NCBI RefSeq assembly: GCF_013408535.1
Contig: NZ_JACBZA010000001.1
Location: forward strand, 496,001 to 560,000
Source: Actinopolymorpha cephalotaxi
GTDB taxonomy: Bacteria > Actinomycetota > Actinomycetes > Propionibacteriales > Actinopolymorphaceae
DNA: 64,000 nucleotides
Reading direction: 5' to 3'
The position numbers and the translations under genes were made by a program. Below the pieces are notes generated by a model. That model was not told the origin of the DNA, searched no databases, and was given only the letters and a program-made list of their open reading frames with translations. Positions 1 to 11,574 of this stretch are shown in pieces; position 1 is the first letter of the stretch, and every line of letters starts with the position of its first letter.

Positions 1-755
1 CGACGGTCTCGCACACCTTCACCGACGCGGGCGACCACGTGGTCAAGCTCACCGTGACCGACGACAAGGGAGCCACCTCGACCGCGACCTACACCGCGAC
101 GACCACGACGGTTCCGACCGGCGTGGAGTTCGTCGGGGCGGCCGGAGCCAACGCCAACGCCACGGCCCACCGGGTGACCGTCCCGACAGCGGTGCAGGCC
201 GGTGACCGGTTGCTGCTGCTGGGCTCGTTCAACGACGTGACCGCGACCGTCTCCGGGCCCACCGGTGTCACCGGGTGGTCCGACGTCGCGCCACAGCAGA
301 CCAACGGCCTGCAGACCCGCGCCTGGCAGAAGGTGGCGGAGGCAGGCGATGCGGGAACGGCCCTCACGGTGACCACCTCCATCTATGTCAAGGGCGACCT
401 GACACTGCTCGCCTACCGCGGGAACGCCCTGGTCGTGCTCGGCGCCGCGGGCAGGTCGGAGACCACGTCGGGGACGGCCCACACCACTCCGACGGTCCAG
501 GTGCCGGACGGCACAGCGCCGCGGCTGGTCAGCTACTGGGCCGAGAAGTCCTCGACCACCACGGCGCTGACGGGCCCGGCCGGGCAGGAGGTGCGCCGCA
601 GCGGGACCGGCACCGGCGGCGGACACGTCACCACGCTGGCGACCGACAGCACCGTCGCCGCCGGCACGACCACGGCGGGCGGGCTGATCGCGACCGCCGA
701 CTCAGCGAGTGCCCAGGCCACCATGTGGTCCTTCCTGATCGGAGCCCGATCGTGA
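1..755 (+). CDS. PKD-domain surface protein, C-terminal part (5' end outside window)
   Basis: The reading frame is already open at base 3 and runs to TGA at 753-755, so the gene starts upstream of the window. The first residues (TFTDAGDHVVKLTVTD) are the typical last strands of a PKD domain. A Thr-rich linker follows, then a roughly 215-residue Ala/Gly/Thr-rich, probably beta-sheet domain starting near VEFVGAAGANANAT, of a kind I associate with large secreted actinobacterial PKD proteins. No C-terminal membrane anchor is visible. The stop overlaps the GTG of the next gene, so the two are translationally coupled. Role is probably extracellular or cell-surface adhesion; the substrate is unknown. 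Confidence 0.75.
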   Translation, partial: TVSHTFTDAGDHVVKLTVTDDKGATSTATYTATTTTVPTGVEFVGAAGANANATAHRVTVPTAVQAGDRLLLLGSFNDVTATVSGPTGVTGWSDVAPQQTNGLQTRAWQKVAEAGDAGTALTVTTSIYVKGDLTLLAYRGNALVVLGAAGRSETTSGTAHTTPTVQVPDGTAPRLVSYWAEKSSTTTALTGPAGQEVRRSGTGTGGGHVTTLATDSTVAAGTTTAGGLIATADSASAQATMWSFLIGARS

Positions 756-1513
756 CGCCTCTGAAGAACGCCGGGAACGTCGAGGTCACATCCGGCCGGA
801 AGGTGTGCGCCCTGCTGGCCGTCTCCGTGCTCGCCGTCGGACTCGGTGCGTGCTCGAACTCCTCCGGCGACCAGGAGGCCGGGCGCCCGGCCGCACAGGG
901 TGCGCCCGCCACCCCGCGCGCGACCGCGTCGGCCACACCGACCGCCACGCCCACGCCGACGGCGGCGCCGACTCCCTCGGCGAAGGTCCGGCAGGTGTCA
1001 GGGAACGACGACTCCGAGCAGAAGACGCCTCCCCGGCGCGACCTTCCCGCGCCGACGACGGCGCCGAGCCCGGTTCCCGTACCTCCGAGGGTGTACAGCG
1101 TGAAGCCGCGCACCAACACCAGCACGGCCCGGGCGCGCCTGGTCGGGCTGACCACCGCACGCGGACGCGGGTCGGAGACGGTGACGTTCCGCTTCGCCGG
1201 CACCGAGGTCGTGCCGAAGTACGACGTCCGCTACGTCGACGTCGTACGTGCCCACCCCGAGGACGACCCGATCGCGGTGGAGGGGAACGCCTACCTCCAG
1301 GTGTCGTTCAAGCTGACCAACCCCAACGTCAGCGGCCGGCTGGCGGTGCCACCCGACCTCTCGCCCGGGCAGCCGCAGGTGCGGCAGATCCTGTTGGTGC
1401 ACAACGTCGCCGGCAGCCTGACGTTCGGTGTCGGACTGGACCACCGCGCGGAGTTCCGCCTGCACGAGAGCAAGGGCAAGGCGAGCCTGGTGCTGGAGGT
1501 ACGCGACAAGTGA
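752..1513 (+). CDS. Secreted lipoprotein of unknown function
   Basis: 253 residues from a GTG whose last two bases lie in the stop of the PKD gene (GTGA overlap). The N-terminus has a basic stretch (SGRK), a hydrophobic core (CALLAVSVLAVGL) and a lipobox LGAC, so lipid attachment at that Cys is expected. After it comes a long Ala/Thr/Pro linker (about residues 50-115), as in proteins spanning peptidoglycan, then a C-terminal domain of about 120 residues with beta-like character. I recognise no family. Overlap with genes on both sides suggests it works with the PKD protein and the sulfotransferase. Confidence 0.7.
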   Translation: MTPLKNAGNVEVTSGRKVCALLAVSVLAVGLGACSNSSGDQEAGRPAAQGAPATPRATASATPTATPTPTAAPTPSAKVRQVSGNDDSEQKTPPRRDLPAPTTAPSPVPVPPRVYSVKPRTNTSTARARLVGLTTARGRGSETVTFRFAGTEVVPKYDVRYVDVVRAHPEDDPIAVEGNAYLQVSFKLTNPNVSGRLAVPPDLSPGQPQVRQILLVHNVAGSLTFGVGLDHRAEFRLHESKGKASLVLEVRDK

Positions 1514-2475
1514 GCATGCAGGGAACCGGCACGGGCAGAAACCCGCTGCGGTCGTCCGCGCCGCCCTGGGTGAAGAACTCCGGCCGTACGCTCAGCGTCG
1601 CGTTCGGCCGGCTCACCGCGAGCCACCGGCTGCTGCCGTCGTTCCTCGTGATCGGCGGCCAGCGGTGCGGCACCACGGCGCTGCACCGCGCGCTGATCGC
1701 CCACCCGGTGGTGGCCGGACCCGTTCTGCACAAGGGGATCAACTACTTCGACCTCGGCTACCACCACGGCCCGGAGTGGTACCGCGGCCACTTCCCGCTG
1801 CGGTTCAACGCCCGGCGGCGGGCGGCCGGCGCGCGGCTCCCGCTCCCCGGCGGCGCCTCCGGGACACCCGAACCCCAGGCGATGGAGTCCAGCGGCTACT
1901 ACCTCTACCACCCGCTGGCGCTGCCGAGGATCAGGCAGGACCTCCCGGACGTACGCCTGATCGTCATGCTGCGGGATCCGGTCGAACGCGCCTACTCCGC
2001 CTACAAGCACGGGGTGGCGCGCGGCTTCGAGACCGAGCCGACCTTCGAGGGTGCGCTGGAGCTGGAGGAGAGCCGGCTCGCCGGTGAGGAGGAGCGGCTG
2101 CGTACCGACCCGAGCTACGTGAGCCACTCGCACCGCCACCACGCCTACCTCACGCGTGGGCGTTACGTCGAACAACTGCGGCGGCTGTACGACGTCTTCG
2201 ACCCCGAGCAGGTGCACGTGGTCTCCAGCGAGGACTTCTCCACCCGGCCCGAACCCGTCTTCGCCGGCATCCTCGACTTCCTCGGCCTGCCCGGCTGGCG
2301 GCCGGCATCCTTCGAGCGGTACAACGCCCGGCCCGGCAAGCCGATGCCCGAGCCGCTCCGCCGCCGCCTGGACGACCACTTCGCGCCGTACGACGAGGAG
2401 CTCGCGCAGCTGCTCGGTCAGCCGCCGGTGTGGCGGCGCCCGGCGGTGGCGGCGCCGGGCGACCCCGCCCGCTGA
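1510..2475 (+). CDS. PAPS-dependent sulfotransferase family protein
   Basis: 321 residues from a GTG overlapping the lipoprotein stop (GTGA); ATG at 1516 is an alternative start. The 5'-phosphosulfate loop is clear near residue 40 (FLVIGGQRCGTTALHRAL), and the 3'-phosphate motif follows (RDPVERAYSAYKH). Both are hallmarks of the sulfotransferase fold that uses PAPS. It probably sulfates a glycan or glycolipid; the acceptor cannot be read from sequence. It is third in an overlapping gene series with a surface protein and a lipoprotein, which suggests a cell-envelope substrate. A hairpin at 2552-2576 may end the transcript. Confidence 0.82.
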   Translation: MSMQGTGTGRNPLRSSAPPWVKNSGRTLSVAFGRLTASHRLLPSFLVIGGQRCGTTALHRALIAHPVVAGPVLHKGINYFDLGYHHGPEWYRGHFPLRFNARRRAAGARLPLPGGASGTPEPQAMESSGYYLYHPLALPRIRQDLPDVRLIVMLRDPVERAYSAYKHGVARGFETEPTFEGALELEESRLAGEEERLRTDPSYVSHSHRHHAYLTRGRYVEQLRRLYDVFDPEQVHVVSSEDFSTRPEPVFAGILDFLGLPGWRPASFERYNARPGKPMPEPLRRRLDDHFAPYDEELAQLLGQPPVWRRPAVAAPGDPAR

Positions 2476-2535
2476 CGTTCGCGCGACGAAGCGCCAGGGA
2501 GACGGAGCACCGGGGTGACTGTCGGCGGGCCGCGC

Positions 2536-2541
2536 TAGCCT
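2536..2541 (+). promoter_or_regulatory. Candidate -10 box for mfd
   Basis: TAGCCT fits the actinobacterial TAnnnT -10 consensus and lies about 100 bases before the mfd start. No good -35 is visible. Support is the hexamer and its position only. Confidence 0.35.
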
Positions 2542-2551
2542 GGACGGGCAA

Positions 2552-2576
2552 CCCCGGTTCGCCACGCGAATCGGGG
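2552..2576. terminator. Hairpin between sulfotransferase gene and mfd
   Basis: Arms 2552-2562 (CCCCGGTTCGC) and 2566-2576 (GCGAATCGGGG) pair at 10 of 11 positions around a 3-base loop. There is no T-run. It may terminate the sulfotransferase operon or be a hairpin in the mfd leader. Confidence 0.4.
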
Positions 2577-2644
2577 CGTTCGTGGTGTTTCGGCCCCACC
2601 CGCGAGGGTGTCGCCGCCCACCTCCTCCGCACGCGAAGGAACCC

Positions 2645-6289
<3,645 letters not shown>

Positions 6290-6299
6290 CAGCGGGTCG

Positions 6300-6355
6300 G
6301 CTGTCCGGCCTCGTTAGCCCGGCCGGCCCGGCGCGCGGCTGTCCGGCTGTCCGGC
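6300..6355 (+). repeat. Short repeats GCTGTCCGGC downstream of mfd
   Basis: Three copies of GCTGTCCGGC at 6300-6309, 6338-6347 and 6346-6355, the last two overlapping. They lie in the 195-base space after mfd with a CCGGCCGGCCCGG stretch. This space must also hold the next gene's promoter, but I see no convincing one. Confidence 0.35.
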
Positions 6356-6484
6356 TGGTCCGGTTGTGACGCACTGTGCCCGGAAGGCGGCATTGCGGCA
6401 ATCAGTTATGGTTGCGGCGGCTTTGGACCCGTGGCCGTGGGGAGGACGGCACCGGGGTGTTCGTACCTTCCAGGAGTAGTGCCG

Positions 6485-7486
6485 ATGCCCGACGACCATC
6501 AGTCCGCCTCGCGGGCCCACGACGACCACGCGGCGCCCGACCCGGGCGAGCTCGCCTCGGTGGAGCGCTCCGACCAGTGGCAGCCCGGCCGGCACCGTCG
6601 GCCCCGGCCGACCCTGGTGGTCGCCTCGGTCCTCTCCAGCGTCGTCGCCGTGGGTGTCGCCGCGACCGGCGTGGGGTGGTACCTCCTCGGTGAGGGTCGC
6701 GACGAGCCCGGTGCGCTGGCCGCGTCGACACTCCGCCCCGGCGGGGCGACGGCGACGCCGGCGCCCACCAGGGCGGTCCGCGGCGCCCTCGGGTCCACCG
6801 CCCACGTGGCGGAGATGGGGTCCGCCCAGTCATGGCCGGTCCCGTTCCTGCCTGCCGCCGCCCAGCGTCCCGGCGCGGCCGGCGTGGGCCTGGCGCTGCT
6901 GGGGTTGCCGGTCACCCTCACGAACGCCGTTCCGGACGCGCTGCCGAACCCCGTTCCCGGCGAGCCGGCCCCCACGGAGGTTCCGCCGGCGAAGTCGCCG
7001 TTCGTGCTCGCCGCCGGTCCGCTGCCGGGCGCGGGCTTGACCGAGCCCGGCGCCCTCGCACCGCGCACCGCTGCGCCGGGCCCGACCCGGTCGCCCGACC
7101 GCCCCGGCCACACCGAAGACCCGAGCCCGACGGGGCAGCCGACGCCCACCGGCGACCCGACGGCGCCGGGTACTCCCGCACCCACGGATACGCCGACGCC
7201 GACCGGTACGCCGACGCCCACCTCGACTCCGACGAAGGACCCGACGCCGACCGGCAGCCCGACGCCGACGGACACGCCGAAGCCGACGCGGTCGCCGACG
7301 AAGGACCCCGTTCCCACCGCCACGGCCACGCCCACCAAGACGCCGGAGCCGACGGTGTCGCCGACGAAGGATCCCTCGCCGACGGCCACACCGGAGCCGA
7401 CGCGCTCGCCGACCGGGAAACCGTTGCCGAACCTGCCGCTGCCGCTGCCGAAGTCCCCTAATATTCCGGTGCCGGACCTTCCGTAA
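6485..7486 (+). CDS. Membrane-anchored protein with Pro/Thr repeat tail
   Basis: 333 residues from ATG 6485; the upstream SD is only a weak CCAGGAG. Residues 1-45 are polar and likely cytoplasmic. One transmembrane helix follows (about 45-70, VVASVLSSVVAVGVAATGVG). A region of about 130 residues without a recognisable fold comes next. The last 120 or so residues are a degenerate repeat of PTPT, TPT and TKDP units, typical of wall-spanning linkers, ending NIPVPDLP. No LPXTG motif is present. It is probably a type II membrane protein exposed outside the cell; function unknown. Confidence 0.7.
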   Translation: MPDDHQSASRAHDDHAAPDPGELASVERSDQWQPGRHRRPRPTLVVASVLSSVVAVGVAATGVGWYLLGEGRDEPGALAASTLRPGGATATPAPTRAVRGALGSTAHVAEMGSAQSWPVPFLPAAAQRPGAAGVGLALLGLPVTLTNAVPDALPNPVPGEPAPTEVPPAKSPFVLAAGPLPGAGLTEPGALAPRTAAPGPTRSPDRPGHTEDPSPTGQPTPTGDPTAPGTPAPTDTPTPTGTPTPTSTPTKDPTPTGSPTPTDTPKPTRSPTKDPVPTATATPTKTPEPTVSPTKDPSPTATPEPTRSPTGKPLPNLPLPLPKSPNIPVPDLP

Positions 7487-7603
7487 CACACATCAACAGA
7501 CATCAACTTGTCTTAACCGACATTCGCGACAGGTGCCGCCCACTGGGCTGAAACACACCGCACGACCACCGACCGCCAGCAACTCGAGGACCTGGGAGAA
7601 GCC

Positions 7604-8554
7604 GTGGCGCGCGACGAGCGAGACGTACTCCACCACGACGACGGACGCGACCACGCCCACTGGGACGAGGAGGCGGACCAGCCCCGCCACCGGGGTCGGA
7701 GTCCGCTCTCGCGCCGCCTGATGGCGCCGGCGCTGGTGGCGGCCGGGGTTCTCGCCCTCGGCGGCGGTGCGGTCGCGCTGGGCGGCTACTTCCAGTCCGC
7801 CGATCCGACTCCCCAGGCCGGCCGGGCACGGGTGGTCGCCGATCCGCCGCAGGGTGCGGGTACGCCCGAACGCGCCGCCGAGGCCCCGGCCGCGAAGCCG
7901 ACCCCCACCCCGGCCAGGTCGGTGAGGGCGCGGCCCGCGGCCACGCCGGCGCGCACCGCGACTCCGAAGAACACCGCCCCGGCGGACAAGCCGGCCGCCC
8001 CCGCGCGCAAGCAGAAGGCCGCCGACCCTGCGCCGAAGACGGCGGACAAGCCCGAGGCGTCCAAGGCCGACTCGCCGCGCCCCCGGCGTACCTCCCTGCG
8101 CACGCGTGAGCCGGCGCCGCCCGCGCACACCGCGAAGCCGGACACCGGCTCGGGGACCACGAGCACCGGCCGTGAGACCTCCTACGAGGACCAGGTGGCC
8201 CGGCTGACCAACGAGGCCCGGGCACGCGCCGGCTGTGGACCGCTGCGAGTGGACGACCGGCTGCGGTCGGCCGCGCACGCGCACTCCTACGACATGGCCG
8301 CCCGTGACTACTTCGGGCACGACACACCGGACGGCAGGACCCCCTGGGACCGCATCCGGGCCGCCGGCTACGACGCCCCCGCGGCGGAGAACATCGCCCG
8401 CGGCCAGCAGACGCCGCAGGACGTCACCCAGGCCTGGCTGAACAGCCCGGGCCACCGCGCGAACATGCTGAACTGCAAGATCAAGGCGATCGGGGTCGGC
8501 GCCCACATCGGATCCGGAGGCCCGTGGTGGACGCAGGACTTCGGCTACAACTGA
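7604..8554 (+). CDS. CAP/SCP-domain extracellular protein
   Basis: 316 residues from GTG 7604, preceded by GGGAGAA. An acidic, His-rich cytoplasmic N-terminus leads to a single transmembrane helix (about 42-62, APALVAAGVLALGGGAVALG), an Ala/Pro/Lys/Thr linker of about 120 residues, and a C-terminal CAP (PR-1/SCP) domain of about 120 residues. Family landmarks are seen: LTNEARARAGC, HSYDMAARDYFGHDTPDG, the GYDAPAAENIARG segment and WLNSPGHRANML, with a final WWTQDFGY. Like the gene before it, it is a linker-type surface protein, but the folded domains differ. The ligand is unknown. Confidence 0.88.
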   Translation: MARDERDVLHHDDGRDHAHWDEEADQPRHRGRSPLSRRLMAPALVAAGVLALGGGAVALGGYFQSADPTPQAGRARVVADPPQGAGTPERAAEAPAAKPTPTPARSVRARPAATPARTATPKNTAPADKPAAPARKQKAADPAPKTADKPEASKADSPRPRRTSLRTREPAPPAHTAKPDTGSGTTSTGRETSYEDQVARLTNEARARAGCGPLRVDDRLRSAAHAHSYDMAARDYFGHDTPDGRTPWDRIRAAGYDAPAAENIARGQQTPQDVTQAWLNSPGHRANMLNCKIKAIGVGAHIGSGGPWWTQDFGYN

Positions 8555-8598
8555 CCTGTCGCTGACCTGCCCCGACCTGCAACTGCGCTACGGCCGAC

Positions 8599-9111
8599 CT
8601 ACGGCTGGGGCTCGCCCACCTGCTCCGGCGCCGGACCGGTGGTGACCGTCAGCGACCGGGCGTAGCACCGGTTGCCGGGAGCCTCGCGGTGCAGGCCGTA
8701 CGACGGGATCGGTGTATATCCCGCGGACAGATAGAGCGTGATCGCCTCCGGCTGGCCGAGCCCGGTCTCCAGCACCATCCGAATCTTCCCGGCCACGGCG
8801 GCGTCGCGTTCCAGGGCGGCCAGCATCCGGCGGGCCAGGCCCCGGCCGCGGGCCTCGGGTGCGACGTACATCCGCTTGACCTCGGCGTCGCCGGGCCGCA
8901 GCAGGGTGTACGGCGGGGTACGCCAGCCCGCGCAGCCGACCGGCTTGCCGTCGAGGTAGCCGACCAGGAACAGCCCTCCCGGCGGGTCGAACTCGCGCGG
9001 GTCGATCGGTGAGCGGTCGATCCCGCCGTAGCGGACGACGTACTCCTGCTGCACCTGCTCGGTCAGCGTCTGGGCGTCGGGGTGGTCGAAGCCGACCGTA
9101 CGCAGGTCCAC
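8599..9111 (-). CDS. GNAT family N-acetyltransferase
   Basis: 170 residues from a GTG (complement of 9109-9111). The acetyl-CoA site is seen in VKRMYVAPEARGRGLARRML, with a downstream ITLYLSAGYTPIPSYG that closes the GNAT fold. The frame stays open further upstream, but that part codes an unconserved-looking Gly/Pro-rich stretch. I chose the GTG because TAGATT lies 7 bases before it, the spacing of a leaderless transcript. The acceptor substrate is unknown. It converges with the CAP gene and is divergent from the aldo/keto reductase. Confidence 0.82.
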   Translation of the reverse strand: MDLRTVGFDHPDAQTLTEQVQQEYVVRYGGIDRSPIDPREFDPPGGLFLVGYLDGKPVGCAGWRTPPYTLLRPGDAEVKRMYVAPEARGRGLARRMLAALERDAAVAGKIRMVLETGLGQPEAITLYLSAGYTPIPSYGLHREAPGNRCYARSLTVTTGPAPEQVGEPQP

Positions 9112-9118
9112 GCGGGCA

Positions 9119-9124
9119 AATCTA
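9119..9124 (-). promoter_or_regulatory. Leaderless -10 box of the GNAT gene
   Basis: On the minus strand TAGATT is followed by 7 bases and then the GTG start, so transcription would begin at or beside the start codon. No Shine-Dalgarno sequence is seen. Confidence 0.5.
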
Positions 9125-9310
9125 ACCGGCGCGGGTAGGCCCGACTCCGACTGCCCGCCTCCGATCGGCAGACCGCGGCCGACCCCGGTCGGCCCCAACT
9201 CGCCGCTGAGCCGCACCTGTGGTCTGATGTTTGGGATGCCCGGTCGGTCGTGACCCCACGTGAGGCCGACGCGACCGGCACACCAGTGCACTCGATGGAG
9301 GTTCACGCGC

Positions 9311-10141
9311 ATGTCCGCAGTACCCAACGTCACTTTGAACAACGGTGTGCAGATGCCGCAGCTCGGTTTCGGCGTCTGGCAGGTGCCCGACGAGGACGCC
9401 ACCGCCGCCGTCCGTACCGCGATCGAGGTCGGCTACCGCAGCATCGACACGGCTGCGATCTACGGCAACGAGGAGGGCACCGGCAAGGGGCTCGCCGAGT
9501 CCGGTGTCGCGCGCGAGGAGCTCTTCGTCACCACCAAGCTGTGGAACGGCGAGCAGGGCTACGACACCACCCTCGCCGCGTTCGAGGAGAGCCTGCGCCG
9601 GCTCAAGCTCGACTACGTGGACCTGTACCTCATCCACTGGCCGGTGCCGAGCCAGGACAAGTACGTCGACACCTGGAAGGCGTTCGAGAAGCTGTACGCC
9701 GACGGGCGGGCCCGCTCCATCGGCGTCTCCAACTTCAACCCGCACCACCTGCGGCGGCTGTTCGCCGACACCACCGTCGTCCCGGCCCTGAACCAGATCG
9801 AGCTGCACCCGTACCTCATCCAGGAGGAGCTACGGGCCTTCGACAGCGAGCACGGCATCGCCACCGAGGCGTGGAGCCCGCTGGCGCAGGGCGGCGAGCT
9901 GCTGAAGGACGCCGAGATCAACACGCTGGCCGAGAAGTACGGCAAGACGCCCGCGCAGATCGTGCTGCGCTGGCACATTCAGCTCGGCAACGTGGTCATC
10001 CCGAAGTCGGTCACTCCTTCGCGGATCGCGGAGAACTTCGACCTGTTCGACTTCGAGCTGTCGGCGACCGACCTGGGCACGATCACGTCTCTGAACCGCA
10101 ACGAGCGGACCGGCGGCGACCCGGACACGCTGGGTTCCTGA
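9311..10141 (+). CDS. Aldo/keto reductase (NADPH-dependent)
   Basis: 276 residues from ATG 9311, with GGAGG upstream. It has the AKR signatures: strand GVQMPQLGFGVWQV, catalytic Asp/Tyr region GYRSIDTAAIYGNEEG, Lys in FVTTKLWN, His in LIHWPVPS, and the C-terminal cofactor motif VVIPKSVTPSRI. The tetrad Asp-Tyr-Lys-His appears complete. It resembles the prokaryotic 2,5-diketo-gluconate reductase/morphine dehydrogenase branch; the natural substrate is not predictable. It ends before a strong bidirectional terminator. Confidence 0.93.
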   Translation: MSAVPNVTLNNGVQMPQLGFGVWQVPDEDATAAVRTAIEVGYRSIDTAAIYGNEEGTGKGLAESGVAREELFVTTKLWNGEQGYDTTLAAFEESLRRLKLDYVDLYLIHWPVPSQDKYVDTWKAFEKLYADGRARSIGVSNFNPHHLRRLFADTTVVPALNQIELHPYLIQEELRAFDSEHGIATEAWSPLAQGGELLKDAEINTLAEKYGKTPAQIVLRWHIQLGNVVIPKSVTPSRIAENFDLFDFELSATDLGTITSLNRNERTGGDPDTLGS

Positions 10142-10191
10142 GGTCTCGATCCACCGGAGTACCGACGTACTCACGTACTGACGTACGAACG

Positions 10192-10234
10192 AAAGGCGGC
10201 GGCCCGTCCTCACGAGGGACGGGCCGCCGCCTTT
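10192..10234. terminator. Bidirectional intrinsic terminator
   Basis: Perfect 18-bp arms 10192-10209 and 10217-10234 around a 7-base loop, with AAA/TTT at the outer ends. It sits between the converging aldo/keto reductase and GDT1-type genes and can serve both. Confidence 0.9.
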
Positions 10235-10258
10235 GTCGTTCCTACGTCGAGGGAAAGC

Positions 10259-10846
10259 TCAGCGCAGCTGGCTGATCGCCTCGATGAGCAGCCAGACACC
10301 GAAGACCGCGAACAGCGCCGAGGCGCCGTACCGGATCGTGCGTTCGGGCAGTCGCCGGCCGAGCTGCTGGCCGATCACGATGGCGATGGCGTCGGCGACC
10401 ACCATCCCGACGGTCGACCCGAGCCAGGTGCCCAGCCAGCCGTGCTGGGTGGCCAGGGTGATGGTGGCCAGCATCGTCTTGTCGCCGAGCTCGGCGAGGA
10501 AGAACGCGACGGAGACCGCGACGATCGCGGACTGCTTGGCCCGGCGGGCCTTCTGCTCCTCGTCCTCGGTGAGGCTGTCGCCGCGCAGTGTCCACCCGGC
10601 GAAGCCGAAGAACGCCAGCGCGGCCACCAGGGAGATCCAGCCGGTGGGCAGGTTCGCGCCGAGGAAGTAGCCGACGCCCACCGACACCGCGTGCACCACG
10701 GCGGTCGCGACGGTGATCCCGACGAGTACGGGGAGCGGGCGGTAGCGGGTGGCGAAGGTCAGGGCCATCAGCTGGGACTTGTCGCCGAGCTCGGCCACGA
10801 AGATGACGCCGAAGCTGAGGAAGAAGCTGGCGGTCAGGGCGTCCAT
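10259..10846 (-). CDS. GDT1/TMEM165 family (UPF0016) divalent cation transporter
   Basis: 195 residues, six predicted membrane helices in two homologous halves. Each half has the family signature: FVAELGDKSQLMAL near residue 17 and FLAELGDKTMLATI near 117. The middle loop is charged (about 90-105). Family members export or exchange Mn2+ (some also Ca2+). The leader carries a yybP-ykoY manganese riboswitch, so Mn2+ is the most likely substrate and expression should rise when Mn is high. A hairpin next to the start codon is the likely expression platform. Confidence 0.93.
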   Translation of the reverse strand: MDALTASFFLSFGVIFVAELGDKSQLMALTFATRYRPLPVLVGITVATAVVHAVSVGVGYFLGANLPTGWISLVAALAFFGFAGWTLRGDSLTEDEEQKARRAKQSAIVAVSVAFFLAELGDKTMLATITLATQHGWLGTWLGSTVGMVVADAIAIVIGQQLGRRLPERTIRYGASALFAVFGVWLLIEAISQLR

Positions 10847-10860
10847 GGGAAGTGTCGCTC

Positions 10861-10880
10861 CTCGATCAGGCCGGATCGAG
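10861..10880 (-). promoter_or_regulatory. Hairpin near GDT1 start, possible riboswitch expression platform
   Basis: Arms 10861-10867 and 10874-10880 (CTCGATC/GATCGAG) form a 7-bp stem. On the minus strand the 3' arm runs into GAGGAG, the only Shine-Dalgarno-like sequence, which ends about 8 bases before the ATG. Folding could hide the ribosome site, so translational control is an inference. Confidence 0.5.
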
Positions 10881-10918
10881 GAATGCGCGACCTCGACCCG
10901 GGCGTACTACTGCCTGGT

Positions 10919-11020
10919 CGAAGGTCTCGCCCGCCTGGGTGGAGGCTGCCGGGCCGGGCACCGCCCCTGCGGGGTGGCTGCCAGTGTGTCGACGACGGCA
11001 TTGGGGGCTACTCCCCTTCG
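10919..11020 (-). ncRNA. yybP-ykoY manganese riboswitch
   Basis: Read on the minus strand, the element opens with CGAAGGGGAGTAGC and closes with GGCGAGACCTTCG. These are the two conserved strands of the yybP-ykoY aptamer, and CGAAGG/CCTTCG form a perfect 6-bp P1. A conserved-like GTCGTCGACACACTG and internal GC-rich arms lie between. The element is 102 bases long and about 70 bases upstream of a GDT1-family transporter, a standard target of this Mn2+-sensing class. A covariance-model search was not possible here. Confidence 0.85.
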
Positions 11021-11028
11021 CGTCGTAC

Positions 11029-11057
11029 AGCCTGGCGCGGACCGGCACGATTGTCAA
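11029..11057 (-). promoter_or_regulatory. Promoter of the riboswitch-GDT1 transcript
   Basis: On the minus strand TTGACA (11052-11057) and CAGGCT (11029-11034) are exactly 17 bases apart, directly before the aptamer. The -35 is a consensus hexamer. The -10 keeps the A2 and T6 positions. Confidence 0.6.
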
Positions 11058-11144
11058 CCAGTTGCGCAAGTGACGAACTGTTGTGGGCCGGCTCACATCC
11101 GGCCGTTCCGCTCACCGGGCGGATACGGAAGAATCGGCGGCGTC

Positions 11145-11558
11145 ATGGTCAATCCAGCCGATCCGCCCTCGCCAACCGGGCAGTCTGTGACGTCCGGGTC
11201 ATCCGGGTCATCCGGGCTATCTGGGCCGTCCGGGCCGCAGCTTCGAGCGGCGGCGGAGACGTTCGACCTGCTGTCCTCACCCACCCGGCTGCACCTGGTG
11301 TGGCTGCTCGCCCGGCACGAGTACGACGTCGGCACGCTCGCGGAGAGCACCGGCGCCAACGTCGCCGCGGTCAGTCAGCACCTGGCCAAGCTCCGGCTGG
11401 CCGGCCTGGTGACCGCCCGGCGGGAGGGCCGGCGGCAGATCTACGCCGTGGAGGATCCGCACGTCCTCACCCTGGTGGACCAGATCTTCCAGCACATCGC
11501 CCCGGACGGCTCGCTGGCGCCGGACCCGCCCACGCCACGCCACCCGCGCCGCCCCTGA
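11145..11558 (+). CDS. ArsR/SmtB family winged-helix repressor, possible metal sensor
   Basis: 137 residues from ATG 11145. A Ser/Gly-rich N-tail (GSSGSSGLSGPSG, from a short DNA repeat) precedes the winged helix: FDLLSSPTRLHLVWLL, recognition helix VAAVSQHLAKLRLAGLV and wing ARREGRRQIYAV. Helix 5 has D104-x-H106-x10-H117-x2-P120, three of the four ligands of the alpha-5 metal site of SmtB/CzrA/NmtR; the fourth (His or Glu) is Pro. It may be a metal sensor or a derived form. It is divergent from the Mn-riboswitch transporter gene, and an imperfect inverted repeat in between could be its operator. Confidence 0.85.
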   Translation: MVNPADPPSPTGQSVTSGSSGSSGLSGPSGPQLRAAAETFDLLSSPTRLHLVWLLARHEYDVGTLAESTGANVAAVSQHLAKLRLAGLVTARREGRRQIYAVEDPHVLTLVDQIFQHIAPDGSLAPDPPTPRHPRRP

Positions 11559-11574
11559 GGCGGCTCACCCGCGG

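Noticed and set aside
7100-7420. Repeated short units that might look like a CRISPR or minisatellite
   Set aside because: They are in-frame Pro/Thr codon repeats of a surface protein tail; no constant repeat with unique spacers.
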